The position numbers were made by a program, and so were the translations under genes. Under the pieces are notes generated by a model. The model was not told the origin of the DNA. It made no database searches and was given only the letters and a program-made list of their open reading frames with translations. This document shows, piece by piece, positions 40,530 to 49,755 of a stretch of DNA of 64,000 nucleotides. Numbering within the stretch: the first letter of the stretch is position 1; the number at the start of each line of letters is the position of its first letter. Source of the stretch: Citrobacter arsenatis (GTDB taxonomy: Bacteria; Pseudomonadota; Gammaproteobacteria; Enterobacterales; Enterobacteriaceae); the NCBI RefSeq assembly GCF_004353845.1, contig NZ_CP037864.1:2232001-2296000 (forward strand). Direction: 5' to 3'.

Positions 40530-42515
40530 TTACCACTGATAACTCACGAAAAGTTTGCCATTACGACCATCCTGCGGAATGCCCTGCGGCGACCAGTACT
40601 CTTTGTCGAAGGCATTGCCCAGTACCAGCGTGGTGGTCATGCCTTTCAGCGCCTGTTGGCCCTGATAGCTCACGTAGAAATCATTCACCGCATAACCGGG
40701 CTGTTTAGTGTAGCTGTTGCTGATATGCGTTGAACGATCGGCAAAAGTCCCTATCCAGCCCACGGAGAATCCGCTGTGCGCAACCGGGACGTTCAGTTTG
40801 CTGGTAACGGTGTCCGGGTTAATGCTGGAAATATATTCCCCTGTGTCAGTATCTTTGCCGCGCGTGCGGTTGTAGGCCATATCGAGACTGAACAGGTCGG
40901 CGGTGTATTTCGCCATCACATCCCAGCCCCAGATTTTGGCGTTGGGCACGTTATAGGACATGGTTGTCGCGGCGGCGAAGTCGACGCTGGTGGAGATGTA
41001 ATCTTTCGCTTTGGTGTCGAAATAGCTGGCTTTGAATTCGAGCGCATCGCTCGCCATCAGCAGATCATCAAAGCGCAGACCAAATCCGTATTCCTGTGTT
41101 TCGTTGGTTTCCGGACGCAGGTTAGGGTTTGGCACCCAGTAGTTGGTGTAAAAACGGCCAATCGAGAAGTGTTTCGCATCGTTATACATCTCGCCCATCG
41201 TCGGTGCACGGAAGGCCTGAGCGTATGAACCGAACAACATCAGCCAGTCGGCAGGCGCAACGGTGAGTCCAGCGCGAGACGACCATTTATCGGCATCGAC
41301 GTCTTCATAGCCGTCGCTGCTGCCGCGATATGAGTCATAACGGGTACCGCCCAGCAGCGTAACCGGCAGGTCGCGCAGAGTGATTTCATCCTGTAGCCAG
41401 CCGGAGCTGAAATCAATTTTTGCCTCCGGGAAACCCGTGGTTGCACCACCAGGCTGTTGTTCCTGACGGTAGTATTCGCCGCCGTAGGTCAGCAGATGAG
41501 ACGCAAATGAGTCGCTAAACAGGCGGGTACGATTGTCGATTTTGCCGCCTTTGGTGGTCTGCTTACGAAATTCGCCCGTGTTATCAAGGTCCTGGGCATT
41601 AATACGCGCTTCGGACCAGTAAATGCGGGCATTCGCATTCAGCCAGTCATTGTCCGCCGGAGCAAGGGAGTAGGCCAGCTGTGCATCGCGCTGGATGGTT
41701 GAACGATCGGTCATCGGGTTGCTGGTGGCATCCGCTGCGCTGGTTTGCGGGTTTTTAGGTTCACGGGCGTCATTGTTGTAGTAACGCAGCGAACCGGCCA
41801 GCGTCTGGGCGCTGTCAATTTTCCAGCTACCTTTTGCCAGCATATTGTTGATCGCTTCATCGTTTGGCGCTGTGGTACCGTCACTCTGGCGTAAATCACC
41901 GCGATCGCGACTCGACCAGGCAAGCAGTCCGTCCAGCGTATCGGTGCGGCCATACGCGCTGGCACCCATACCAAGGCTGTGATCGCCGGTTGCCGCAGTA
42001 CCGAACACGCGATAACCGCTGTGTTGTCCGACTTCCAGCAGATCTTTGGCATCCGCAGTGTCATAGGCGATCACGCCGCCCAGCGCGCCGCTGCCGTACA
42101 GCAGTGCAGAAGGGCCACGCACGACTTCGATGCGTTTGATAAGCGCTGGGTCGAGGAAGGTACTGTTCAGGTGTCCGGTGTCGGTTCCCTGACGAACGCC
42201 GTCAACCAGCACCAGAACGCCGCGTCGGTCGTAGCCACGCAGATTCACATCCTGGCCGTTGGTGCGTCCCGTACCGTCAAGGGTCAGGCCTGGAACCTTA
42301 CGTAGCAGGTCGGCTGCCGAACTGGCGGTCTGGTTTTCCGGGGCGCTGGCATCAATTACGCTGACCATCATCGGCGCTTCAAAGGCGCTACGGGCATTGC
42401 CGGTGGCGGTGACGGTCATATCTTCTGCCGCCGCATTGGCGACGGCGGGCAGGTTACTGACAATCGCCAGCGCCAACAGCGATGGGCGCAGAGACGCAGT
42501 GTGCAGGTAAGGCAT
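40530..42515 (-). CDS. hmuR: TonB-dependent heme/hemoglobin receptor HmuR
   Basis: Outer-membrane receptor that takes heme from the environment using TonB energy. 661 residues: signal peptide (to about 28, VANA|AAEDM), TonB box near EDMTVTATG, plug domain (about 35-160, RVRGPSALLYGSG-type segment), and a 22-strand barrel ending in an aromatic residue (SYQW). The heme-receptor FRAP box (FRAPTMGEMY) and NPNL box (NPNLRPET), with the conserved His between them (KHFSIG), are visible near 430-465. Second gene of the operon. Confidence 0.96.
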   Translation of the reverse strand: MPYLHTASLRPSLLALAIVSNLPAVANAAAEDMTVTATGNARSAFEAPMMVSVIDASAPENQTASSAADLLRKVPGLTLDGTGRTNGQDVNLRGYDRRGVLVLVDGVRQGTDTGHLNSTFLDPALIKRIEVVRGPSALLYGSGALGGVIAYDTADAKDLLEVGQHSGYRVFGTAATGDHSLGMGASAYGRTDTLDGLLAWSSRDRGDLRQSDGTTAPNDEAINNMLAKGSWKIDSAQTLAGSLRYYNNDAREPKNPQTSAADATSNPMTDRSTIQRDAQLAYSLAPADNDWLNANARIYWSEARINAQDLDNTGEFRKQTTKGGKIDNRTRLFSDSFASHLLTYGGEYYRQEQQPGGATTGFPEAKIDFSSGWLQDEITLRDLPVTLLGGTRYDSYRGSSDGYEDVDADKWSSRAGLTVAPADWLMLFGSYAQAFRAPTMGEMYNDAKHFSIGRFYTNYWVPNPNLRPETNETQEYGFGLRFDDLLMASDALEFKASYFDTKAKDYISTSVDFAAATTMSYNVPNAKIWGWDVMAKYTADLFSLDMAYNRTRGKDTDTGEYISSINPDTVTSKLNVPVAHSGFSVGWIGTFADRSTHISNSYTKQPGYAVNDFYVSYQGQQALKGMTTTLVLGNAFDKEYWSPQGIPQDGRNGKLFVSYQW

Positions 42516-42589
42516 AGCAACTCTCCATTAGGAAATCGAAAAGCGCTGGCTGCCTGGGTATTACCTGGGTGGCTGGCGAAAAGTGTCGT

Positions 42590-42778
42590 TTATTTGGTCA
42601 GAATGAGTTTTCCAGCTTGAGTCTGGCGCAGCAGATAGTGCTGGCCATCATGTTCTATGATCACGCGTCCTTCTTTACCCAGCAGATTTTTACTGTCAAT
42701 TCGGCGTTCGTTTGGCGCGACGGAAGGCGGTGCATTTTCTTTTGCGGGCGTTGCTGTTGTGTTATCCATACGTGACAT
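42590..42778 (-). CDS. hmuP: Hemin uptake protein HmuP (HemP; YdiE family)
   Basis: Small protein of the HemP family, 62 residues from ATG 42778 (or 59 from ATG 42769; neither has a strong ribosome-binding site). It contains the conserved DSKNLLGKEGRVIIEHDG and ends LRQTQAGKLILTK. HmuP/HemP is needed for full expression of heme receptor genes in other bacteria, perhaps acting as a transcriptional co-activator. First gene of the operon, with a Fur box about 25 bp upstream. It corresponds to E. coli ydiE, which lies beside aroH without the rest of the operon. Confidence 0.88.
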   Translation of the reverse strand: MSRMDNTTATPAKENAPPSVAPNERRIDSKNLLGKEGRVIIEHDGQHYLLRQTQAGKLILTK

Positions 42779-42803
42779 AGTGTTTAAAAATAACAATCAA
42801 TGT

Positions 42804-42822
42804 AACAATGATAATCATTATC
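42804..42822 (-). promoter_or_regulatory. Fur box controlling hmuPRSTUV
   Basis: AACAATGATAATCATTATC (given as + strand) matches the 19-bp Fur consensus GATAATGATAATCATTATC at 17 of 19 positions, with a perfect ATGATAATCAT core. It lies between aroH and hmuP. Iron repression of the whole operon is inferred. Confidence 0.9.
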
Positions 42823-42916
42823 ATCAAACTGCAAATTTGCGGCAAGCATTTTTGTGAAATAATTGTGACGAGAACGGATATTGTACAGCAAAGCGGGGGA
42901 AAACAATGGATTAGCA

Positions 42917-42939
42917 CCGGGCAACGTGAAGTTACCCGG
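42917..42939 (-). terminator. Hairpin after aroH
   Basis: CCGGGCAAC and GTTACCCGG (one G-U pair) form a 9-bp stem 10 nt after the aroH stop. No strong T run follows on the minus strand, so it may be weak. Confidence 0.5.
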
Positions 42940-42948
42940 CGAACGACA

Positions 42949-43995
42949 TTAAAAACGGCTATCAACCGCAGAGGCGAGTTTTTCAACCAGCAGTTCAGTA
43001 TCTTCCCAGTTCAGGCATGGGTCGGTAATGGACTGACCGTAAACCAGCGGCTGGCCGCTAACGATTTTTTGCGTACCTTCACGCAGGAAACTCTCCGCCA
43101 TGATCCCGGCAATCGCCGTTGAACCGTTACGAATTTGCTGACACACGTCATCGCAAACGTCCAACTGACGACGATGCTGTTTCTGACAATTACCATGGCT
43201 AAAATCGACCACCAGATGCTCAGGCAGGGAAAATTCGTGCAGGGTATCGCAGGCGGCGGCAATATCTTCAGCATAATAATTCGGCTTTTTACCGCCGCGC
43301 ATGATGATATGTCCGTAAGGGTTACCACTGGTCTGATAAATGGTCATCTGGCCGGTTTTATCCGGTGAGAGGAACATGTGGCTGGCGCGGGAGGCGCGAA
43401 TTGCATCGACGGCGATACGCGTGTTGCCATCGGTGCCGTTTTTAAAGCCGACCGGGCAGGAGAGCGCGGACGCCATTTCACGGTGGATCTGGCTTTCGGT
43501 AGTGCGCGCGCCAATGGCTCCCCAACTGATTAAATCGGCAATAAACTGACCGGTCACCATGTCGAGGAATTCTGTTGCCGTGGGTACGCCCAGTTCATTG
43601 ACCTGCAACAGCAGTTTACGCGCCAGTTCAATGCCGTGGTTCACGCGGTAGCTGCCGTTTAGATCCGGGTCGGAAATTAAGCCTTTCCAGCCCACGACGG
43701 TGCGCGGTTTTTCAAAATAGGTGCGCATCACGATTTCCAGACGCGCCTGATGTTTTTCGCGCAGCGCCTGTAAACGCGTTGCGTATTCCATTGCGGCATC
43801 AAGATCGTGAATCGAGCAGGGACCCACGATCACCAGCAAACGAGCATCTTCACCATTTAATATTTTTTCTATCCGGCGTCGGGATTCCGTGACATGACGG
43901 GCGACGGAGGATGAAACAGGATGCCGTTGCGCAAGCTCTGCTGGGGTAACCAGATTGTCAATACGCGCAGTACGGAGTTCATCGGTTCTGTTCAT
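42949..43995 (-). CDS. aroH: DAHP synthase, Trp-sensitive, AroH
   Basis: First step of aromatic biosynthesis: condensation of PEP and erythrose-4-P to DAHP. Class I (AroFGH) synthase of 348 residues; the PEP-binding segment LVIVGPCSIHD near 60 and the metal Cys in that loop, plus VGWKGLISDPDLNGS and GNCQKQHRRQ. Assignment to the Trp-sensitive isozyme rests on the upstream TrpR operator and on synteny with ppsR. Initiator ATG 43995. It is repressed by TrpR. Confidence 0.95.
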   Translation of the reverse strand: MNRTDELRTARIDNLVTPAELAQRHPVSSSVARHVTESRRRIEKILNGEDARLLVIVGPCSIHDLDAAMEYATRLQALREKHQARLEIVMRTYFEKPRTVVGWKGLISDPDLNGSYRVNHGIELARKLLLQVNELGVPTATEFLDMVTGQFIADLISWGAIGARTTESQIHREMASALSCPVGFKNGTDGNTRIAVDAIRASRASHMFLSPDKTGQMTIYQTSGNPYGHIIMRGGKKPNYYAEDIAAACDTLHEFSLPEHLVVDFSHGNCQKQHRRQLDVCDDVCQQIRNGSTAIAGIMAESFLREGTQKIVSGQPLVYGQSITDPCLNWEDTELLVEKLASAVDSRF

Positions 43996-44110
43996 TACTT
44001 GTCTCAGAAATTTGTTGCTTCAACGGCAGGACTACCGGGAAGTGATGTACATCACAATATCACACTCATCCTGCCTGGTGGCGAGCATAATAACAAAAAA
44101 TCGAACCAAT

Positions 44111-44128
44111 GCACTAGCATTCTAGTAC
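44111..44128 (-). promoter_or_regulatory. TrpR operator of aroH
   Basis: On the minus strand GTACTAGAATGCTAGTGC, a near-palindrome matching the consensus GNACTAGTTAACTAGTNC in both half-sites. It overlaps the last codons and stop of ppsR (stop at 44122-44124). Confidence 0.88.
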
Positions 44129-44955
44129 ATGCGGCGATTCAGTCCCATAATGTCGAGGATCTTGGTAGCAATCTCTTCTACCGAGTAATTGGTACTGTTC
44201 AGCCATGGGATCTGGTTTTTCCGGTACAGCGCTTCCACCTCTGCTACCTCCATTCGACACTGTCGCATTGAGGCGTAACGGCTGTTCTCCCGACGCTCTT
44301 CGCGGATAGCCGCCAGACGCTCTGGGTCAATGGTCAGGCCGAACAATTTATGCTGCAACGGTTTAAGGGACGCTGGCAGCACCAGGTTATCCATATCATC
44401 GGCAATAAAGGGGTAGTTGGCGGCGCGAATACCAAACTGCATGGCCAAATAAAGACTGGTCGGCGTTTTGCCGCAACGAGAAACGCCGAGCAGGATCACC
44501 TGCGCCTGATCGAGGTTGCGCAACGAAATACCGTCGTCATGGGCCAGGGTGTAATCAATGGCGGCAATGCGCGCGTCGTACTTGTTGAGATTGCCGGGAT
44601 TCAGACCGTGGGTCCGATGGGCGATAGGTGTAGGGTCAAGCTTCATTTCGTGCTGGAGAGGGGCAACCAATGCCTGCACGATATCCTGACAAAATCCTTC
44701 ACTTTGTAGAATAATTGAGCGAATTTCCGGCAGGACGATGGAGTAAAACACCAGTGGGCGCACGCCAGTTTGTTGGTAGATCGCGTCAATTTGGTCTTTA
44801 ACCGCACGTGCACGACTTTCATTTTCCACAAACGGCAGCGTAATGCTGCTGATCGTGACCGGAAATTGCGACATTACCGCGTGGCCCAATACCTCAGCGG
44901 TGATGGCTGTACCATCAGAAATATAAAATACGTGACGATCAACAGCATTATCCAT
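44122..44955 (-). CDS. ppsR: PEP synthase regulatory protein PpsR
   Basis: Bifunctional kinase/pyrophosphorylase (DUF299 family) that inactivates PpsA by ADP-dependent threonine phosphorylation and reactivates it by phosphorolysis. Nucleotide-binding loop GVSRCGKTPTS near residue 150. ATG 44955 gives 277 residues, the E. coli length; upstream in-frame codons are not used. It is divergent from its target ppsA, and its 3' end carries the aroH operator. Confidence 0.96.
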   Translation of the reverse strand: MDNAVDRHVFYISDGTAITAEVLGHAVMSQFPVTISSITLPFVENESRARAVKDQIDAIYQQTGVRPLVFYSIVLPEIRSIILQSEGFCQDIVQALVAPLQHEMKLDPTPIAHRTHGLNPGNLNKYDARIAAIDYTLAHDDGISLRNLDQAQVILLGVSRCGKTPTSLYLAMQFGIRAANYPFIADDMDNLVLPASLKPLQHKLFGLTIDPERLAAIREERRENSRYASMRQCRMEVAEVEALYRKNQIPWLNSTNYSVEEIATKILDIMGLNRRMY

Positions 44956-45186
44956 TTTGCTCATCCTGGGGCTGACATAATTCTCTGAAAGCATAAATTA
45001 AAATTCGCCAGAAGCGAATATTGCTGCATCTATTTTATAAAATGAAACGGTATTTTTATATTTACTGAAAAGTACATTTCATTTTTCGGAACAAATGTTT
45101 ATACCGGTAGTTTTTGTGGTGATCCCCTGTAGCTCGCGGGTTTGCGCAAATGCGGAAACAATCTGAAAAAATAAAAAATAAAGTTG

Positions 45187-45200
45187 CTTGAACGATTCAC
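45187..45200 (+). promoter_or_regulatory. Cra (FruR) site upstream of ppsA
   Basis: CTTGAACGATTCAC resembles the Cra consensus (GCTGAATCGNTTCA). Its centre lies about 49 bp before the inferred start, downstream of which is a GATAAT -10 (45230-45235). Cra activates ppsA in E. coli from a similar position. The rest of the 328-bp ppsR-ppsA gap is AT-rich without other recognised elements. Confidence 0.6.
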
Positions 45201-45283
45201 CGTTTTTTTCGTTGAGGTAAATATGCAAAGATAATTACGCAAAATTGAGTTTCCTAACCTCGTTCATATATAAGGATTGTTCG

Positions 45284-47662
45284 ATGTCCAACAATGGCTC
45301 GTCACCGCTGGTGCTTTGGTATAACCAACTCGGCATGAATGATGTAGACAGAGTTGGGGGCAAAAATGCCTCCCTGGGTGAAATGATTACTAACCTTTCC
45401 GGTATGGGTGTTTCCGTACCGAATGGTTTTGCAACGACCGCCGATGCGTTTAACCAGTTTCTGGACCAGAGCGGTGTAAACCAGCGCATTTATGAGCTGC
45501 TGGATAAAACGGATATTGACGATGTCACCGAGCTTGCGAAAGCCGGGGCACAGATCCGCCAGTGGATTATCGACACTCCTTTCCAGCCCGAACTGGAAAA
45601 TGCCGTCCGCGATGCCTACGCGCAGCTGTCAGCGGACGATGCCCATGCCTCTTTTGCCGTGCGCTCCTCCGCTACCGCAGAAGATATGCCAGATGCGTCA
45701 TTTGCCGGTCAGCAGGAAACCTTCCTCAACGTCCAGGGATTTGATGCTGTACTGGTTGCCATTAAACACGTATTTGCCTCGCTGTTTAACGACCGCGCGA
45801 TCTCTTATCGTGTTCACCAGGGTTATGACCACCGTGGTGTGGCGCTCTCTGCTGGCGTCCAGCGGATGGTGCGATCGGACCTCGCGTCCTCCGGCGTAAT
45901 GTTCTCCATTGATACCGAGTCCGGCTTCGATCAGGTGGTGTTTATCACGTCCGCATGGGGTCTGGGCGAGATGGTAGTGCAGGGGGCTGTTAACCCGGAT
46001 GAATTCTACGTGCACAAACCGACTCTGGCGGCTAATCGTCCGGCGATCGTCCGTCGCACAATGGGTTCGAAAAAAATCCGTATGGTCTACGCGCCAACCC
46101 AGGAACACGGTAAGCAGGTAACGATTGAAGATGTACCGCAGGAACAGCGCGACATTTTCTCCCTGACCAACGCTGAAGTGCAGGAGCTGGCGAAGCAGGC
46201 GGTACAGATCGAGAAGCACTACGGTCGTCCGATGGATATCGAATGGGCGAAAGACGGTCATACCGGCAAGCTGTTCATTGTGCAGGCGCGTCCGGAAACC
46301 GTGCGTTCTCGCGGCCAGGTAATGGAGCGTTATACGCTGCATGCGCAGGGTAAAATTATTGCTGAAGGTCGTGCTATCGGCCATCGCATTGGCGCGGGCC
46401 CGGTCAAAGTCATTCATGACATCAGCGAAATGAACCGTATCGAGCCAGGCGACGTTCTGGTTACCGACATGACCGACCCGGACTGGGAACCGATCATGAA
46501 GAAAGCGGCGGCGATTGTCACCAACCGTGGCGGTCGTACCTGTCACGCGGCGATCATTGCCCGTGAACTGGGGATCCCGGCTGTGGTTGGTTGTGGTGAT
46601 GCCACCGAACGTATGAAAGACGGTGAGAAGGTAACCGTTTCCTGCGCTGAAGGTGATACCGGTTACGTTTACGCTGACATGCTCGACTTCAGCGTGAAGA
46701 GTTCCAGCGTGGAGACCATGCCGGATCTGCCGTTGAAGGTGATGATGAACGTCGGTAACCCGGACCGCGCTTTCGACTTCGCTTGTCTGCCAAACGAAGG
46801 TGTCGGCCTGGCGCGTCTGGAATTTATCATCAACCGCATGATCGGCGTCCACCCGCGTGCGCTGCTGGAGTTCGATGATCAGACCCCTGAGCTGCAAAAC
46901 GAAATCCGCAGCATGATGAAAGGTTTCGATTCCCCACGTGAATTCTACGTCGGTCGTCTGACGGAAGGGATCGCAACGCTGGGTGCGGCGTTCTATCCAA
47001 AACGCGTTATCGTGCGCATGTCGGACTTTAAGTCCAATGAATATGCCAACCTCGTCGGCGGTGAGCGTTATGAGCCACATGAAGAAAACCCAATGCTGGG
47101 CTTCCGTGGGGCGGGGCGTTACGTTGCCGATAGCTTCCGCGACTGTTTTGCGCTGGAATGTGACGCAGTGAAACGTGTCCGTAACGACATGGGCCTGACT
47201 AACGTTGAAGTGATGGTACCGTTCGTACGTACCGTTGCTCAGGCGAAAGCGGTAGTGGAAGAGCTGGCGCGTCAGGGGCTGAAACGCGGTGAGAACGGAC
47301 TGAAGATCATCATGATGTGTGAGATCCCGTCCAACGCCTTGCTGGCCGAGCAGTTCCTTGAGTATTTCGACGGTTTCTCCATCGGCTCAAACGACATGAC
47401 GCAGTTGGCGCTAGGTCTGGACCGCGACTCTGGTGTGGTTTCTGAACTGTTTGATGAGCGTAACGACGCGGTGAAAGCGCTGCTGTCGATGGCGATTCGC
47501 GCAGCCAAGAAACAGGGCAAGTACGTGGGTATTTGCGGTCAGGGGCCCTCTGACCACGAAGACTTTGCAGCCTGGCTGATGGAAGAGGGAATCGACAGCC
47601 TGTCGCTGAACCCGGATACCGTCGTGCAGACATGGCTGAGTCTGGCGGAACTGAACAAGTAA
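45284..47662 (+). CDS. ppsA: Phosphoenolpyruvate synthase PpsA
   Basis: Converts pyruvate, ATP and water to PEP, AMP and phosphate; needed for growth on three-carbon acids. 792 residues from ATG 45284. Order: N-terminal ATP-grasp PPDK-type domain (about 20-345), the swivelling phospho-His domain with GGRTCHAAIIARELGIPAVVGCG (His near 421), and the C-terminal PEP/pyruvate TIM barrel ending at the Cys-bearing GICGQGPSDH motif. Controlled by Cra upstream and post-translationally by PpsR. It ends at a REP element. Confidence 0.97.
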   Translation: MSNNGSSPLVLWYNQLGMNDVDRVGGKNASLGEMITNLSGMGVSVPNGFATTADAFNQFLDQSGVNQRIYELLDKTDIDDVTELAKAGAQIRQWIIDTPFQPELENAVRDAYAQLSADDAHASFAVRSSATAEDMPDASFAGQQETFLNVQGFDAVLVAIKHVFASLFNDRAISYRVHQGYDHRGVALSAGVQRMVRSDLASSGVMFSIDTESGFDQVVFITSAWGLGEMVVQGAVNPDEFYVHKPTLAANRPAIVRRTMGSKKIRMVYAPTQEHGKQVTIEDVPQEQRDIFSLTNAEVQELAKQAVQIEKHYGRPMDIEWAKDGHTGKLFIVQARPETVRSRGQVMERYTLHAQGKIIAEGRAIGHRIGAGPVKVIHDISEMNRIEPGDVLVTDMTDPDWEPIMKKAAAIVTNRGGRTCHAAIIARELGIPAVVGCGDATERMKDGEKVTVSCAEGDTGYVYADMLDFSVKSSSVETMPDLPLKVMMNVGNPDRAFDFACLPNEGVGLARLEFIINRMIGVHPRALLEFDDQTPELQNEIRSMMKGFDSPREFYVGRLTEGIATLGAAFYPKRVIVRMSDFKSNEYANLVGGERYEPHEENPMLGFRGAGRYVADSFRDCFALECDAVKRVRNDMGLTNVEVMVPFVRTVAQAKAVVEELARQGLKRGENGLKIIMMCEIPSNALLAEQFLEYFDGFSIGSNDMTQLALGLDRDSGVVSELFDERNDAVKALLSMAIRAAKKQGKYVGICGQGPSDHEDFAAWLMEEGIDSLSLNPDTVVQTWLSLAELNK

Positions 47663-47669
47663 CATCATG

Positions 47670-47726
47670 CCTTATCCGGCCTATTCAATGTAGGCCGGAT
47701 AAGGTGCGCTAGCGTCGCCACCCGGC
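47670..47726. repeat. REP/PU palindromic repeat after ppsA
   Basis: CCTTATCCGGCCTA (47670-47683) and TAGGCCGGATAAGG (47691-47704) form a perfect 14-bp stem. The right part runs on as GCCGGATAAGG...GCGTCGCC...CCCGGC, a typical REP unit. It lies between convergent ppsA and fadK and may terminate or stabilise both messages. Confidence 0.85.
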
Positions 47727-47729
47727 ATT

Positions 47730-49376
47730 TTATCCTGCAACGATCTCCACACTCTCCACGTTTAAACGCTGAATAATATCCTGACGCAACTGGTATTTTT
47801 GTACCTTGCCGGACGCCGTGCTCGGTAACTTCTCGACAATCACGATGTGCTCCGGATATTTATACTTTGCCACCCGTTTGCGGCTAAAAAAGGCCACCAC
47901 TGACTCCAGCGAAAGTGAGTGATGCGGAGGTTTCAGCACAACGTAAGCGCACGAGCGTTCACCTAAGCGTTCGTCCGGCATCGCGACAACGCAGGCATCA
48001 TGAATGCGTGGATGCTGCAATAAAATATCCTCAACTTCGCGGCTGCTAATATTTTCCCCGCCGCGCACAATAATATCTTTCTTGCGTCCGGTGATTTTGA
48101 TGTATCCCGCGTCGTCCATCCGGCACAAGTCGCCACTGTAATACCAGCCGTCTTGATCCAGCGCGCGGGCGGTCAGTTCGGGCTCATCGAGGTAGCCCAT
48201 AAACACATTCGGGCCACGCGAGGCTTCTTCACCTTCTACCCCCGCAGGCAACGTATTGCGCGCGTCATCGACGACTTTAATTTCGACGCCGGCGGCGGCA
48301 TATCCATCGGTATTCATCATGCGCGAAAGTGAGTCATCGAGATCGACCAGCGCATGCGGCGAGCTCTCCGTGGAACCATAGATGCTTAACAATTTAATAC
48401 CGCGCTGTTGGCAGTCTCGGACAATTTTTTGCGGAATGGTGGTGCCTCCACATAAGAAAAAACGAAGTGAAGTGAGATCGCAGGACCGGTTTTCCATGCT
48501 ACACAACATGTCGTAGACGAAGGGGGTTGCACCGAGTACGCAGGTACAGCGTTGTTGCTCCAGCAATTCAAGACAGGCTGTTGGGGTGAAAATATCCAAC
48601 AATACGCTGCGGGCACCGATTAAAAACGGTGCGGTAACGCCATGCAGAAAACCTGTAGCGTGTCCAAGTGGAGCGGGCATCAAAAACACATCCTGCCAGG
48701 TGAGATTGAGACGCGCACAATAGGCACGTTCGCTGGCAAGGATGTTGTTATGGGTTAACATTACGCCTTTCGGCATTCCTTCGGTTCCGGAGGTAAACAG
48801 CACGGCAGCCAGTTCATCGGCGTGAACGTTAATAACCTCCGTCAATGGTGGTGCTAAAAGCAGCTGGCTGAGCGCCACTGAGGTGGTTGCCGGTGCCAGT
48901 TTATCCACGGCGACAATTTGTTGCAGATGCGGTAATTGGTTTTGTAAGGGCAGGATAAGGTCTACCGGTCGGGTCTGTTTGAAAAGTGTAGGCGCGAAAA
49001 AAATCTTCGCTTTGCATTTGTTCAGTACCCACACCAGCTCCGCTTCGCGCCAGGCAGGCAACAACGGTACTGAAACGGCCCCGGTTTTCAGGCAGGCCAG
49101 ATAGATAAGGGTAAATTCGCACCAGCCCGGCAACTGAAAGGCAATACGGTCGCCGGGTTGAATACCGCAGGCTAAAAACCAGGTTGCCAGACTGCTGGCC
49201 GCGCCGTCGAGTGCCGCGTAGGTATAAGCAGCGCCATGATTATCAACCACGGCAATTTTATCCGGCATGGCTCTGACCGTTTGACGCCAGTAATCGCCAA
49301 GCGAAGCATCGCCCCATAAACCCTGTTGTCGCCAGGCTTCGCGACGTTCGGTATTAAACGTTAGTGTGATACTCAT
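47730..49376 (-). CDS. fadK: Short/medium-chain acyl-CoA synthetase FadK
   Basis: ATP-dependent fatty acid:CoA ligase, in E. coli preferring C6-C8 acids and used mainly during anaerobic beta-oxidation. ANL superfamily, 548 residues. The phosphate loop TSGTEGMPKGVM, YGSTESSPH, GWYYSGDLCRMD and the hinge/core KITGRKKDIIVRGGENIS appear in order. ATG 49376 matches the length of E. coli FadK; a much longer upstream reading overlaps ydiT and is rejected. It lies downstream of ydiTSRQ on the same strand. Confidence 0.94.
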   Translation of the reverse strand: MSITLTFNTERREAWRQQGLWGDASLGDYWRQTVRAMPDKIAVVDNHGAAYTYAALDGAASSLATWFLACGIQPGDRIAFQLPGWCEFTLIYLACLKTGAVSVPLLPAWREAELVWVLNKCKAKIFFAPTLFKQTRPVDLILPLQNQLPHLQQIVAVDKLAPATTSVALSQLLLAPPLTEVINVHADELAAVLFTSGTEGMPKGVMLTHNNILASERAYCARLNLTWQDVFLMPAPLGHATGFLHGVTAPFLIGARSVLLDIFTPTACLELLEQQRCTCVLGATPFVYDMLCSMENRSCDLTSLRFFLCGGTTIPQKIVRDCQQRGIKLLSIYGSTESSPHALVDLDDSLSRMMNTDGYAAAGVEIKVVDDARNTLPAGVEGEEASRGPNVFMGYLDEPELTARALDQDGWYYSGDLCRMDDAGYIKITGRKKDIIVRGGENISSREVEDILLQHPRIHDACVVAMPDERLGERSCAYVVLKPPHHSLSLESVVAFFSRKRVAKYKYPEHIVIVEKLPSTASGKVQKYQLRQDIIQRLNVESVEIVAG

Positions 49377-49461
49377 GAAGTTATTCCCAGGATGATTTCG
49401 GCATACATCTGACCGGATGGCCAGCGAGGCCGATCCGGCGTGCAACATGATGCAAAACCCG

Positions 49462-49755
49462 CTAGCCGTAGCGGAAATCAACGCCAAATGTTCCGACCGG
49501 ATATTCCCATTGGTCGAGGATAGTGTCGCCGCACAGCACCCGGCAGGTGCCACACTCCAGGCAGCCTGCGGAGTCAAAATGAATATTGCCACTCTCGTCC
49601 TGCTTATACAGCCCGGCGGGACAGGCTTTCAGCAGCTTGCGAAATTCATTAAGATCGGGATGCTCAGCCAGGATGATGTGTGGATGGCCTTCATCGACAT
49701 TGAATTTATTCACACCCAATTTGACGTCGACGTTAACGTTATTGTCCTGGTTCAT
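49462..49755 (-). CDS. ydiT: Ferredoxin-like protein YdiT (FixX family)
   Basis: Small iron-sulfur protein, 97 residues, similar to FixX, presumed to pass electrons between the ETF YdiQR and the quinone-linked dehydrogenase YdiS. One Cys cluster, CLECGTCRVLC, is visible near residues 65-75, consistent with a single cluster in a ferredoxin fold. The ATG overlaps the ydiS stop by 4 nt. No direct function has been shown, so the electron-transfer role is by family. Confidence 0.9.
   Translation of the reverse strand: MNQDNNVNVDVKLGVNKFNVDEGHPHIILAEHPDLNEFRKLLKACPAGLYKQDESGNIHFDSAGCLECGTCRVLCGDTILDQWEYPVGTFGVDFRYG

Noticed and set aside
42541..42589. CTGGCTGCCTGGGT repeats between hmuP and hmuR as a terminator
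   Set aside because: The repeated words are direct rather than inverted, and no T run follows, so there is no good hairpin.
45698..47080. 460-codon open frame antisense to ppsA
   Set aside because: Low-complexity His/Arg/Thr-rich translation typical of a codon-position shadow of a highly expressed gene, no ribosome-binding site, and ppsA is certain on the other strand.
47730..49592. FadK with a 72-residue N-terminal extension from ATG 49592
   Set aside because: The extension overlaps ydiT coding sequence and has no synthetase homology; ATG 49376 gives the normal 548 residues.
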